A DNA stretch of 64,000 nucleotides. It comes from Bacteroidetes bacterium UBA2364. GTDB lineage: Bacteria; Bacteroidota; Rhodothermia; Rhodothermales; UBA2364. The notes beneath the pieces are model-generated. The model was not told where the DNA came from. It worked only from the letters and a program-made list of their open reading frames with translations, and made no database searches. The stretch is taken from assembly GCA_002344075.1 (NCBI GenBank), contig DDTM01000064.1:1-64000 (forward strand). Direction: 5' to 3'. Shown piece by piece: positions 7,828 to 15,988 of this stretch. The position numbers and the translations under genes are program-made. Each line of letters begins with the position of its first letter. Within the stretch, counting starts at the first letter, position 1.

Positions 7828-9109
7828 ACGGCACTCGTTTAATTTTGCGCATTTTGGTTCCTGCTTCCTGTTCCACCCGATTTTCGACCTGATATTGCAC
7901 GCCCTCAATCCCGAACGATGCAAAAAGTGCGTCTAAAGTGGTGATAAAACGGGTTTTCAACTCCTCGAAATTGGCGGTATCGCAGGCAATTCCCAAGGTC
8001 AGATGGTTTTCGGCAGTTTGTACGATGCGGTATTGGGAAAAATCGTCGGTGGTTTGGGCAATGCGCCGCGCCACCAAGTCGGGATAAACGCGGATGCCCT
8101 TCAAAATCAGCACATCATCATCCCGCCCTACAATGCGCTCAATCGCCAAGCGCACATCGCCGCAGCCACAAGGCGTTTTTTTAACCTCCAGCACATCATT
8201 TAGTTTGTACTTCACCACGGGCTGGCTGGATCGCGAGAAGTCCGTGACGATGGGGAAGAAATGGGTTTCGTCTATCCATTCTTGGTCAAAATGAATAAAA
8301 TCCTCGTTCAGGTGCATGGTTCCATGTGAGCAGGTGGCCCCTAAAAACCCTTCGGTGCATTGATAGACTTCTGTTATGGGAACGCGAAACGTGGCTTCGA
8401 TCCCGCGTTTATCGGCTTCGTGCAGGACTTCGGCAAAGGAAATGACCTGCTTTGGTGCAATCGAAAGGAGGTTTTGGCGCTGGGCTTGGGCAAGATCCAC
8501 CAATAAAGACGGCTGCGAAGCCAAAATATCGGGTTGATACGCGGCAAGCTCGGCAACCAGTTCGGGCAAAGGCTTAAATAAGTCGAAATAGCGAAATTCA
8601 AAAAGCGAAGACTGCACCGAAGCATACAAGTTGCTATTGGCACGGAGGAAAAACGCCACTTTTTGTTTTTGGAAAAGCTTGGGCTGGATGACCCGCTTCA
8701 TCACCAGAGCCACCCATTTGGCGCGTTCATCTTCCGATACCAAGAAAATGCCCCGCTTGCCGCTGGTTCCCGTCGAAAGCCCGATGGTAATGCCGTTTAA
8801 TTCCGTCTTGAAGTCGCGGCTTTTTTCGGCACTGAGCGCCACCGCCATTGCTTCTTCTTTCCGAATTTGGCAGGTATTGATTTCGTCGAAGTGTGCCATA
8901 AACTCGGTTTTGGTAATCTGTGGCACGGCTTCCCAATCCAAATTCGCCCCTTTGAAAAATCGGGCATAAAACGGCGAGCGTCGCAAGACATTTTGGGCAA
9001 AGGCTTGCAGTTTTTGCTGCTGATAAGCCTCCAAGTCCGCCCGCGACCTAAAACGCGGCATGAGGGCGTTTTTCAACCCGTAAAAAAGGACTTTACGTTT
9101 AAGCCCCAT
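7817..9109 (-). CDS. Adenylate-forming enzyme of the PaaK/coenzyme F390 synthetase-like family
   Basis: 430 residues. The phosphate-binding loop LSTGTSGKRGIF (about residues 110-121), an aromatic/acyl-pocket region (YQCTEGFLGATCSHG) and the YKLNDVLEV plus RIVGRDDDVLILKG hinge place it with phenylacetate-CoA ligase and F390 synthetase relatives. These activate a carboxylate (or other acid) as an acyl-AMP; the final acceptor cannot be read here. It overlaps its upstream neighbour by 11 nt (9099-9109) and its downstream neighbour by 11 nt. In the Ole pathway the AMP-forming enzyme OleC closes a beta-lactone. This protein belongs to a different branch, so an equivalent role is only a hypothesis. 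Confidence 0.75.
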   Translation of the reverse strand: MGLKRKVLFYGLKNALMPRFRSRADLEAYQQQKLQAFAQNVLRRSPFYARFFKGANLDWEAVPQITKTEFMAHFDEINTCQIRKEEAMAVALSAEKSRDFKTELNGITIGLSTGTSGKRGIFLVSEDERAKWVALVMKRVIQPKLFQKQKVAFFLRANSNLYASVQSSLFEFRYFDLFKPLPELVAELAAYQPDILASQPSLLVDLAQAQRQNLLSIAPKQVISFAEVLHEADKRGIEATFRVPITEVYQCTEGFLGATCSHGTMHLNEDFIHFDQEWIDETHFFPIVTDFSRSSQPVVKYKLNDVLEVKKTPCGCGDVRLAIERIVGRDDDVLILKGIRVYPDLVARRIAQTTDDFSQYRIVQTAENHLTLGIACDTANFEELKTRFITTLDALFASFGIEGVQYQVENRVEQEAGTKMRKIKRVPYEP

Positions 9110-9941
9110 GTTGGATTTGGGTTAAAGTTTTGGGGCAGTGGGTAAACAAAATCTGAAATTCGGGGTTTGCAGCTTCAAAACGCCGAATTTTAGCTTGGGT
9201 CTCGACAAAATCCGTCCAAGAATCGAAGAACAGTTTCACCACACGGCGCGGCAAAATTCCTGCCCGATAGGTATCGTAAGCCCAAGAAGCATCTGTTCCA
9301 AAAAAGATTTTCTGGTCATTTTGATCAAAAATAAAGCCCAACATCCCTCGTGCATGACCTTCCAAACGCACCAAGCGGAAGGCGGTTTGCTGAAAAAGCT
9401 CATAAACCGTCAAATCGGCTTCGTTCGTATAACTTGCATCCGCAAAGGCTTCAATCGTTTGGACGCGATCCGCAAAATCGGACGGCAATAACCCGTGCAG
9501 AATCCCTTTTTTGACCGCTTTAAAGCCTGAAAGTGCCTGTACTTCTGCCCAAGCATTGGCACTACATAAAAACTGTGCTTCGGGAAAATCTTTTAACCCC
9601 GCCAAATGATCTCCGTGAAAATGCGAGATCATTACATAGCGAATGGCTTCCGGGGCGATGCCTTTTTGTGCCAAAATCTGTACAGCCGTTTCGCCTTCTT
9701 TCAGAAACATGGGAGTCATCCACCGATAGAAGCGGGCTGGAAACGACTCGGTAGCGCGTATAAATTCGGGGCTGTAACCCGTATCAAACATGACATAGCC
9801 CAGATCGGGCAGGCGAAGCAGCGCCCAAACGGCATAAAACGAGGTCTTGCCGCGTCCTTCCTTCGGATTGGCAACGGCGGCGTGGGAAAGGCAGTACCCC
9901 GATGCAAAAAGTTCGAGGCTTAGGCTTGTGTTTTGTGCCAT
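9099..9941 (-). CDS. Metallo-beta-lactamase-fold hydrolase
   Basis: 280 residues. Dinuclear metal ligands are all visible: H107-x-H109-x-D111-H112 (SHFHGDHLAG), H196 (LEGHARGM), D217 (FFGTDASW) and H268 (FTHCPKT). The layout resembles AHL-lactonase (AiiA)-like members, which open lactone rings. No signal peptide is seen, so it is cytoplasmic. It overlaps the reductase gene by 22 nt and the ligase gene by 11 nt. Given the pathway context, a lactone or thioester hydrolase role is plausible but inferred. Confidence 0.8.
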   Translation of the reverse strand: MAQNTSLSLELFASGYCLSHAAVANPKEGRGKTSFYAVWALLRLPDLGYVMFDTGYSPEFIRATESFPARFYRWMTPMFLKEGETAVQILAQKGIAPEAIRYVMISHFHGDHLAGLKDFPEAQFLCSANAWAEVQALSGFKAVKKGILHGLLPSDFADRVQTIEAFADASYTNEADLTVYELFQQTAFRLVRLEGHARGMLGFIFDQNDQKIFFGTDASWAYDTYRAGILPRRVVKLFFDSWTDFVETQAKIRRFEAANPEFQILFTHCPKTLTQIQHGA

Positions 9942-10930
9942 GCTACATATTCATCTATGCCTTCAAACGTCGTCATTCCGGGCTGATACCGGAGGCGTTC
10001 TTGGGCTTTGGCGATGTCTAAGGTTAGGTTTACAAATAGAATTCCTACACCGTAGCGCGTTAGGGTTGGTTCTTTCTGGGGATGAAAGGCTTTAGCGATG
10101 CTTTCCAATAAAGTACCTGCGAAAAGTGCTACGCCTTTGGGGATTTTGCGTGTTGGCGGCTGAAGGTTGAGCTTGACCAAGGCATATTTGAGGGCTTCCC
10201 AAAATTTTACAGGCTGGCCGTCTGTAATGTTGTAGGCTTCTCCACACGCATCGGCTTCTGCACGGATGCAGCAATGGATGGCTTCAATGACGTTTCGGAC
10301 ACAGGTGAGATCGCATATATTTTCCCCGTCACCAATAATTTTCAGTCGTCCTTTATGATAGGCTTCCAAAACGCGGGGGAAAATCACGGTGTCTTCGGCC
10401 CCGATAATGGCACGCGGACGCAAGGCAATCGTTTCTATACCTTGTCCATTCATCGCCAGAACCAATTCCTCCGCCTTGAGCTTGGTCTCTGCGTAATAAT
10501 TGACCATCTTGGGCGGCAAAGGGTCGCTTTCTTTAATGCCCAAACGATCCGTGTAATCAAAGTAGATACTGGGTGTGGAAATGAAAATAAAACGCTTGAC
10601 CCCATTTTGTAGGCTGGCTTTGAGCAGCGTTTCGGTTGCTATGATATTGGACTCGCGGAAAGCCTCATAATCTCCAAATGGAGCCGAAAGCGCCGCACAA
10701 TGCACCACGATTTCTACACCTTGGGTAAGTTGCTGGCAAAAATGGGCATCGGTCAGATTGCCCGCCCGAAAAACACAGCCCGCTGCGGTGAGTTCATCGG
10801 CGCGGCTGCTTCGTCGCGAAGTGGCAAGGACGGTGTATTCGGGTAAATGGGCTGCAAAGTGCTTCGCCGCACGACCGCCTAAAAAGCCCGCTGCACCCGT
10901 AATGACAATGTTTTTTGGAGATGACTGCAT
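9920..10930 (-). CDS. NAD(P)-dependent epimerase/3-beta-HSD-type reductase (OleD-like)
   Basis: 336 residues, extended short-chain dehydrogenase. Rossmann motif TGAAGFLGG (11-19), active-site S118 region (FISTPSIYFD), Y146-x-x-x-K150 (YYAETK) and an ALRPRAIIG substrate-side segment. The order of motifs and the GDGENICDLTCVRNV stretch match 3-beta-HSD/OleD-type reductases, which reduce a 2-alkyl-3-keto acid, rather than nucleotide-sugar epimerases. It is the first gene of the four-gene overlapping operon and so probably sets its expression. Exact substrate unknown. Confidence 0.8.
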   Translation of the reverse strand: MQSSPKNIVITGAAGFLGGRAAKHFAAHLPEYTVLATSRRSSRADELTAAGCVFRAGNLTDAHFCQQLTQGVEIVVHCAALSAPFGDYEAFRESNIIATETLLKASLQNGVKRFIFISTPSIYFDYTDRLGIKESDPLPPKMVNYYAETKLKAEELVLAMNGQGIETIALRPRAIIGAEDTVIFPRVLEAYHKGRLKIIGDGENICDLTCVRNVIEAIHCCIRAEADACGEAYNITDGQPVKFWEALKYALVKLNLQPPTRKIPKGVALFAGTLLESIAKAFHPQKEPTLTRYGVGILFVNLTLDIAKAQERLRYQPGMTTFEGIDEYVAWHKTQA

Positions 10931-11239
10931 AACATGATAAACCTTAGTGTTCGTGTTTACGCCAGTATTTAAAACAAGACGCTTCGGTTAACGACTTAAG
11001 ATAAGCCCATATAGAGGATTTCTCCGATCTGACGAGGGCTTATTTGTCAATTCTCCTATGCATTATAAGGTTTGGCGACTTTGTAAGCCACGCTCTCGTC
11101 CAAGGAAAAAAGGTATGACCATTGACTTATTGACTATAAAAACCGAGTAATCGGGGTATGGAGTCGCAGACTGGAGGCTGTATCGTATAGTCCATACCTA
11201 CTTTTAGCGCCACCATTTACCGCTCTTCTTCCAGAACCC
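10931..11239. other. Intergenic region with one hairpin; promoter region of the four-gene operon
   Basis: About 309 nt without a credible gene. An 8-bp inverted repeat ATAAGCCC (11001-11008) / GGGCTTAT (11036-11043) with a 27-nt loop may mark the end of the PARP operon, but it lacks a T tail. No clear TAnnTTTG box is seen on the minus strand. Confidence 0.4.
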
Positions 11240-11530
11240 TTAGTTCAAAAATAACAATCGGAAAGCCTCGGTTCCATGCATCATGGGGGCATAAACATTT
11301 GGCATCATTTCTGGATAACGTGCATATTGCCGAAATCGGCCATTACATTGCCAAAACCAGTCCTCTTGTGCTGCTACTTTTTCCATAATAGCCGAAACCT
11401 CCATCTGAACTGCCCAGAAGCCACGTTGTCTGAGTGTCAATTTTACCTCCAATGTGGTGGTGGTTCCATTATCCTTCATCAACTGGTGGGCGGCTTCCCT
11501 TACCGCCGATACCGAAATTTTTTTACTCAT
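11240..11530 (-). CDS. Small conserved-looking protein downstream of the PARP
   Basis: 96 residues from ATG 11530 (MSKKISVSAVR). An upstream ATG at 11551 would overlap the PARP stop and is less likely. It is predicted soluble. The stretch TTTLEVKLTLRQRGFWAVQM followed by EVSAIMEKVAAQEDWFW has the helix-helix-helix rhythm of a small winged-helix or helical DNA/protein-binding domain, but I do not recognise a family. It starts about 20 nt after the PARP stop codon, so co-transcription is likely, and it could be a partner, modulator or target. Confidence 0.6.
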   Translation of the reverse strand: MSKKISVSAVREAAHQLMKDNGTTTTLEVKLTLRQRGFWAVQMEVSAIMEKVAAQEDWFWQCNGRFRQYARYPEMMPNVYAPMMHGTEAFRLLFLN

Positions 11531-11550
11531 AGTCGTATATCGAAAGTACA

Positions 11551-12780
11551 TTAATGCGCAATTTCTATTAGGTATTTAATGGTGTTCTGCGCCTCTTTAT
11601 AGACAATGTATTCGTTATGAAGCAAATCCGCGCCTCCTTTGGCAAAAACCGAGTCGTATCGCCGCCGTAGGACGCCATGTGCCTTCAATTTGTCACTATC
11701 TAATTGGTAGCACCACGGCTGATGGCGACGAATGGTGAGTGCATGGCCCGTATGAACTTCGTATAAGGCTATATATCCCCGATCCGCTTTACCTCCTGTC
11801 CAGAAGGAGCCAGACAGCGAGCTGTAATTCAGTGATTTTTTAAATTTATCTGCAAAATATAGTCCATATCCAAACATCTTACCTGTGATAATAACATTGC
11901 TTGGGCGCAAGACCAGGCCACTTCCGAGGATAGACATCCAGTTTTCGTTTCGGCTACCGTGCCAAAGCAGTTGTGTGGCTTGGTCACTGGCTTGCTGTAC
12001 ATGGTTTTGAAAACGACCCCGTTGTTCGAGATGCGTAACCTCGAAGACCCGCACCATTTTGGAAGCATGTTCCTGCATCTGCGACCGGATCAGGGCAAGT
12101 TCCGATTCCTTTTCCACGACTCGGATTTGTATGCCCAACATCGCCATAAGGTTGGTTTGCTTCGTTTGTGATGAGTTATCGGATAGTTTTACCTGTCCAG
12201 CCATCACATCTAAGGTGGCTTGTTCTTGTGCCAGCATGTTGCTAATTGTGGCTTCATTGGTGCAGGGTTGTAAGAGATGATCCCGCACATTCGTCATTCT
12301 GCGGGGGATGAGGGCGTACAACCGAATCAGTTGCCGATTGAGGGTACCGATTGAGGTTCCAACTTCAAAATTTTTCACCACTTCGTTGATTAAGGTTTGT
12401 GCTTCGACAATTTGTGCAGAAGTTACCTCCTCCGATCCAACTAAATAATTGGCCAATACAGAACGGCGTGCATACCCTTGTAAGCGGTTCATCAAGGTAT
12501 CTACCCAAATATTGCCGGTGCCACAATGGTCAGCTATGGCTTTCTTATCAGTAAACAAATAGCTCACATCTGTATAGCCTTTTCGGATTTTCTCATGGTA
12601 TTTTTTTTCCCACAGCGCCATATCATAGGTAGCGGTTGTCGCACGGCCTCCTATACGGCCATACGCTACCGCAAAGGTTCCGTCCGCAAGAGCGTTCATA
12701 TGGTAATATTTGTTGTTGTTGACATCGGAAACCATGATGAGCCGTGCACTACGTGCCAAGGCAGGAGAAGCATCTTGCAT
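11551..12780 (-). CDS. Bacterial poly(ADP-ribose) polymerase (WGR - helical regulatory - ART catalytic)
   Basis: 409 residues. Residues about 12-75 form a WGR domain (KYYHMNALADGTFAVAYGR, then RIGG), which senses DNA ends in eukaryotic PARPs. Residues about 115-175 (TSAQIVEAQTLINEVVKNFE, then LIRLYALIPRRMTN) resemble the auto-inhibitory helical domain of PARP1/2. Residues about 265-409 are the ADP-ribosyltransferase fold with the full H-Y-E triad: H274 (LLWHGSRN), Y308 (GYGLYFADK), E390 (LLHNEYIVYKEAQ). That triad is the one that supports chain elongation. PARPs are rare in bacteria. DNA-break-activated ADP-ribosylation is inferred. No PARG or macrodomain gene is nearby. The gene is followed by a 96-residue ORF. 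Confidence 0.9.
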   Translation of the reverse strand: MQDASPALARSARLIMVSDVNNNKYYHMNALADGTFAVAYGRIGGRATTATYDMALWEKKYHEKIRKGYTDVSYLFTDKKAIADHCGTGNIWVDTLMNRLQGYARRSVLANYLVGSEEVTSAQIVEAQTLINEVVKNFEVGTSIGTLNRQLIRLYALIPRRMTNVRDHLLQPCTNEATISNMLAQEQATLDVMAGQVKLSDNSSQTKQTNLMAMLGIQIRVVEKESELALIRSQMQEHASKMVRVFEVTHLEQRGRFQNHVQQASDQATQLLWHGSRNENWMSILGSGLVLRPSNVIITGKMFGYGLYFADKFKKSLNYSSLSGSFWTGGKADRGYIALYEVHTGHALTIRRHQPWCYQLDSDKLKAHGVLRRRYDSVFAKGGADLLHNEYIVYKEAQNTIKYLIEIAH

Positions 12781-12845
12781 TTTTGTTGTGTTTTATGAAT
12801 TCCAAGTGGCTATGTCGAAGTACGCCGTGTTGAATCGATAATATC

Positions 12846-12881
12846 AAAAAAGGTGTGACAGCATTGTGTCACACCTTTTTT
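12846..12881. terminator. Bidirectional rho-independent terminator
   Basis: A perfect 15-bp stem (AAAAAAGGTGTGACA / TGTCACACCTTTTTT) with a 6-nt loop. It sits at the end of the minus-strand nirK-sumF-sco operon and just upstream of the PARP gene. T runs flank it on both strands. Confidence 0.85.
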
Positions 12882-12904
12882 GCTGGTGCGCCTTATTTAT
12901 TAAC

Positions 12905-13501
12905 CTATCTGAGTTTTTGGACAGTTTGTTGCATCACAGACACTATCTCGTCTGGATTGGCGCCAATGCCTTCTTGTTGGAAGACCATTTCGCCTTGGGG
13001 ATTAAACACCGTAAGCAGGTTGGAATGTGCAAAATCTATCGGGCTGATTTTCTGGAATCGGAAACCGAGTACTGCGGAGAGTTCCTCTAAATCAGACTGT
13101 GATCCCCGCATAAGCGTCCAATAAGCCAAGTCTAATTTATTATCAGCCGCAAACTGCTTTAGTTTTTGGGGCGTATCCCGTTCTGGGTCTATACTGATCA
13201 GGATAAAGCGCATGTTAGATCGTTCGGAAGTAGGAATTTTGGCCTCTATCCGTCTCATATCTGCCAATAGTCGTGGACAGGCAAAAGTGCATGAGGTATA
13301 GATCATAGCCAATAGAGTGGTTTTTCCTTTTAAGGAACCCAATTGGGTGGAGACTCCTTCTTGTGTCGCCCACGTACCGGGTAACTGGAAGATTGACTGA
13401 CCTTCGCCTTGCTTCATCGTTATGGTTTTTGCTGGTGGAAGGCTTTCTTCTTTTTTGCATCCTACGATAAATAATAGACAGAATAAGAGTAACTTTTTCA
13501 T
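12905..13501 (-). CDS. SCO1/SenC-family copper chaperone lipoprotein
   Basis: 198 residues. A lipoprotein signal (LLFCLLFIVGC) is followed by the thioredoxin-like SCO fold: Cu-binding CxxxC in YTSCTFACPRLLADM and the conserved His in IDFAHSNLLTVF. SCO proteins deliver Cu or reduce Cu-site thiols, usually for cytochrome oxidase CuA. Here the gene sits 10 nt after the SUMF1-like gene and downstream of nirK, so copper loading of the nitrite reductase is the natural inference. Confidence 0.85.
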   Translation of the reverse strand: MKKLLLFCLLFIVGCKKEESLPPAKTITMKQGEGQSIFQLPGTWATQEGVSTQLGSLKGKTTLLAMIYTSCTFACPRLLADMRRIEAKIPTSERSNMRFILISIDPERDTPQKLKQFAADNKLDLAYWTLMRGSQSDLEELSAVLGFRFQKISPIDFAHSNLLTVFNPQGEMVFQQEGIGANPDEIVSVMQQTVQKLR

Positions 13502-13511
13502 CTCTAAATCC

Positions 13512-14357
13512 TCAAGATGTTTTGGATTTGGCGCACCTAAATCCTAAATTATGAATGGTATATCGGGCTTTGAGGCTCCCACGGAAGGCATACCGCATAA
13601 AAGCAGCGTAGTTTTTGAGGTCTTCTACGCCCACCGACCCACCCGAACAAAATAGCCGCGAGTCATCTACTTTGGCATCTTTCCGCGACTCACCGGAAAT
13701 CAGCACGGCGTTGAAGTCAGACACCCATTCCCAAACCAATCCATATTGGTCATACACGCCCCAGTAGTTAGGTTGGGTGTGTCGGATATTGGGCAGAACA
13801 GTTTTTTTTGCTTCGGAATACCAGTCTAACCACCTTTGATAAGCGGCAGGGTTGTTGCGGGCATCCGGTTGCTTATCATCGGCCCTGGCCACAAATTCCC
13901 ACTCATCCATTGTGGGCAATCGTTTTCCCATACAAGTACAATAGGCTTTTGCTGCAAACCAAGAAATACTTACGACGGGAGCATTGGGCGGGGCTTTTTC
14001 TCCCAGTACGAGCGGGTCTGTCCATAATGCCAGATATGATGAATCTGCCCGAATGGAGGCAATCGCTCCTTTTCTCCACTCTGGGAATTGTTCCACAAAG
14101 CGTAGATATTGGGCATTGGTAACGGGCGTTGAGTCTAGCTCAAAGTCTTGGACCGTCACCAATGCTGCGTCTTTTCCGTAAAATGCCCGATATTTCCCAC
14201 CTTTTATAGGAACCATCTCCACACGATTGTTTTGTGTCAAATAGGCACTTTCTTTGGCTTGAGATAGCACATGGATCATGTTGCCTTCGGTCTTCTTTTC
14301 CTCTGGCGTCTGACAAGAAGACCAAAGTATTAATCCAATCAAAAAAAGGTATTTCAT
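13512..14357 (-). CDS. Formylglycine-generating enzyme/SUMF1-like lipoprotein of the nitrite reductase operon
   Basis: 281 residues. Lipoprotein signal peptide (LIGLILWSSC), then an FGE-sulfatase domain: VEMVPIKGGKYRAF, DSTPVTNAQYLRFVEQFP, APVVSISWFAAKAYC, KRLPTMDEWEFVARA, YGLVWEWVSDF, LFCSGGSVG, YTIHNLGFRC. The family includes true FGE, which oxidises a cysteine using copper, and many non-catalytic relatives. It starts 15 nt after the nirK stop. SUMF1-like genes next to nirK suggest an assembly or maturation role for the reductase, which is inference. Confidence 0.8.
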   Translation of the reverse strand: MKYLFLIGLILWSSCQTPEEKKTEGNMIHVLSQAKESAYLTQNNRVEMVPIKGGKYRAFYGKDAALVTVQDFELDSTPVTNAQYLRFVEQFPEWRKGAIASIRADSSYLALWTDPLVLGEKAPPNAPVVSISWFAAKAYCTCMGKRLPTMDEWEFVARADDKQPDARNNPAAYQRWLDWYSEAKKTVLPNIRHTQPNYWGVYDQYGLVWEWVSDFNAVLISGESRKDAKVDDSRLFCSGGSVGVEDLKNYAAFMRYAFRGSLKARYTIHNLGFRCAKSKTS

Positions 14358-14372
14358 ATCGGTTGTTGGGTA

Positions 14373-15794
14373 TTATTTCCGAATGGATTTTACTTGGGTA
14401 GGCGTAATTTCTCCGCCCTTGTTACCCCAACTATTTAGGACAAACGTGAGGACATTCGCCGTCTGCTCGTCATTAAGAGATAACTTTGGCATGATACCAT
14501 CATAGTGTTCGCCATTGACAACTATTTTGCCGTTCAAGCCATTTACCACTGCATGAATCCCACGCTTGGGATCTACGTTCAAATAATCGGACTTAGCCAG
14601 TGGCGGGAAGGCGCCCTTAAGCCCCTGTCCTTCTGCCTGATGACATGCTTGGCAATTGGCGGCATACAGGGATTTACCCATTGCAATGCGCTCTTGTAAG
14701 TTTTTAGCTAAAGGTGCAACGGGTTTATCCGCAGTTATGGTTTGGATCGCTCCTCCTTCGGGTTGATAAATCCGGTCGTCTTGTTTGCCGGAGTAGATGG
14801 TTTTATCCTCCTGACCTTCAACTTTCAACATACCCAAGGCTCCTTTATTGAAGGCCCTAAAGATGGAGTGATCCACCAGAATAAAGGTACCGGGTACGTC
14901 CACCTTAAATTCTGCAATTGCCGAGCCACCTGCCGGAATAAGCGTTGTTTGAATATTGTTGTTGATGGTATCGCCCCCTTCTATATATACCTTGTCGAAA
15001 ATCTCGCCAATGACGTGAAAAGAGGAAACCATGTTCGGGCCACCATTGCCAATGTACAAGCGTACGGTTTCGCCCACATTTGCTTTAAGTGCTTTATCAC
15101 CTGTCAAGGCTCCAACCGAGCCGTTAAACACCACATAGTCTGGTTTTTCGGCAATGGCTTTTTCCATATCAAAAGGCTGAAGTCCTGCTTCGCCATAAGC
15201 ACCTTTGGTATAAAAATCGCCTTGCATTACGTAGTATTCTCTATCCACTTTCGGTAAACCACCTTTTGGCTCTACCAGAATAAGGCCATACATCCCATTT
15301 GCAACGTGCATCCCAACCGGGGCTGTAGCACAGTGATACACATACAGGCCCGGATTGATGAGCTTAAAAGAAAATACGGACTCGTGCCCTGGTGCAGTAA
15401 AAGAAGCGGCAGCTCCCCCGCCCGGTCCTGTGACGGAGTGTAGATCTATGTTGTGCGGTAACTTGCTACTCGGATTGTTCTTTAGATGAAACTCCACCTC
15501 GTCTCCTACACGGGTACGGATGAATTTCCCGGGAACAACCCCGCCAAAGGTCCAGAAGGTATATTCCACCCCATCGGCCATACGTGCGGTCTTTTCGATA
15601 ACCTCCAAGTCCACCCGCCACTTGATAGGGGCGCGGTCGCCAATATCGGCCTTTGGAACAAATGGGGGATCGGTCAACTCAGCATTGATCATTTTACCCG
15701 AACTGGTTTCGTTTGTATTGGATGAACACCCCATGAAAGAGAGGCTAAAGCCTGATATACCCAAGCATAGAACGAGTGTTGTTAAGTATTTCAT
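14373..15794 (-). CDS. nirK: Copper nitrite reductase (NirK) lipoprotein with C-terminal cytochrome c domain
   Basis: 473 residues. Lipobox FMGC (C23). Two cupredoxin domains carry all copper ligands: type 1 Cu H114, C155, H163, M168; type 2 Cu H119, H154 and, from the second domain, H309. The proton-relay pair is D117 (PHNIDLHS) and H260 (SSFHVIG). A c-type heme site C381-x-x-C-H385 (ANCQACHQ) lies in a C-terminal cytochrome domain with methionine ligand candidates (GIMPKLS). It reduces nitrite to NO in the periplasm, and the tethered heme would feed electrons to type 1 Cu. It heads the nirK-sumF-sco operon. Confidence 0.93.
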   Translation of the reverse strand: MKYLTTLVLCLGISGFSLSFMGCSSNTNETSSGKMINAELTDPPFVPKADIGDRAPIKWRVDLEVIEKTARMADGVEYTFWTFGGVVPGKFIRTRVGDEVEFHLKNNPSSKLPHNIDLHSVTGPGGGAAASFTAPGHESVFSFKLINPGLYVYHCATAPVGMHVANGMYGLILVEPKGGLPKVDREYYVMQGDFYTKGAYGEAGLQPFDMEKAIAEKPDYVVFNGSVGALTGDKALKANVGETVRLYIGNGGPNMVSSFHVIGEIFDKVYIEGGDTINNNIQTTLIPAGGSAIAEFKVDVPGTFILVDHSIFRAFNKGALGMLKVEGQEDKTIYSGKQDDRIYQPEGGAIQTITADKPVAPLAKNLQERIAMGKSLYAANCQACHQAEGQGLKGAFPPLAKSDYLNVDPKRGIHAVVNGLNGKIVVNGEHYDGIMPKLSLNDEQTANVLTFVLNSWGNKGGEITPTQVKSIRK

Positions 15795-15915
15795 AGTAAA
15801 TTAAGGATTAGGTGAATTTTATTCGATGAGTAGGCACAAGTCCTCTTCGTTGCGTTCTTCTCCAAAACAATTGGTCAAGGATTTGTTATTTTTCAAACTC
15901 AGTACGGTATTAATT

Positions 15916-15935
15916 AAAAGATAAAAAAGTCTTTT
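15916..15935. promoter_or_regulatory. Candidate Rrf2-regulator operator between nirK and rrf2-1
   Basis: AAAAGA-N8-TCTTTT, a perfect inverted repeat extendable to TAAAAGA/TCTTTTA (15915-15936). It lies in the divergent region between nirK (start 15794) and the first Rrf2 gene (start 15989). The same 6-8-6 architecture recurs 700 nt away before the second Rrf2 gene. Confidence 0.5.
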
Positions 15936-15988
15936 ATTATTTTTTTCACGTCTTCTCCTTAACCCTGTGTAGTGAAAACACCTACAAA

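Noticed and set aside
7828..7923. N-terminal extension of the ketosynthase frame to 7923
   Set aside because: It overlaps the end of the upstream ligase gene, is basic and unlike KAS III N-termini. The ATG at 7827 gives a normal-length family start.
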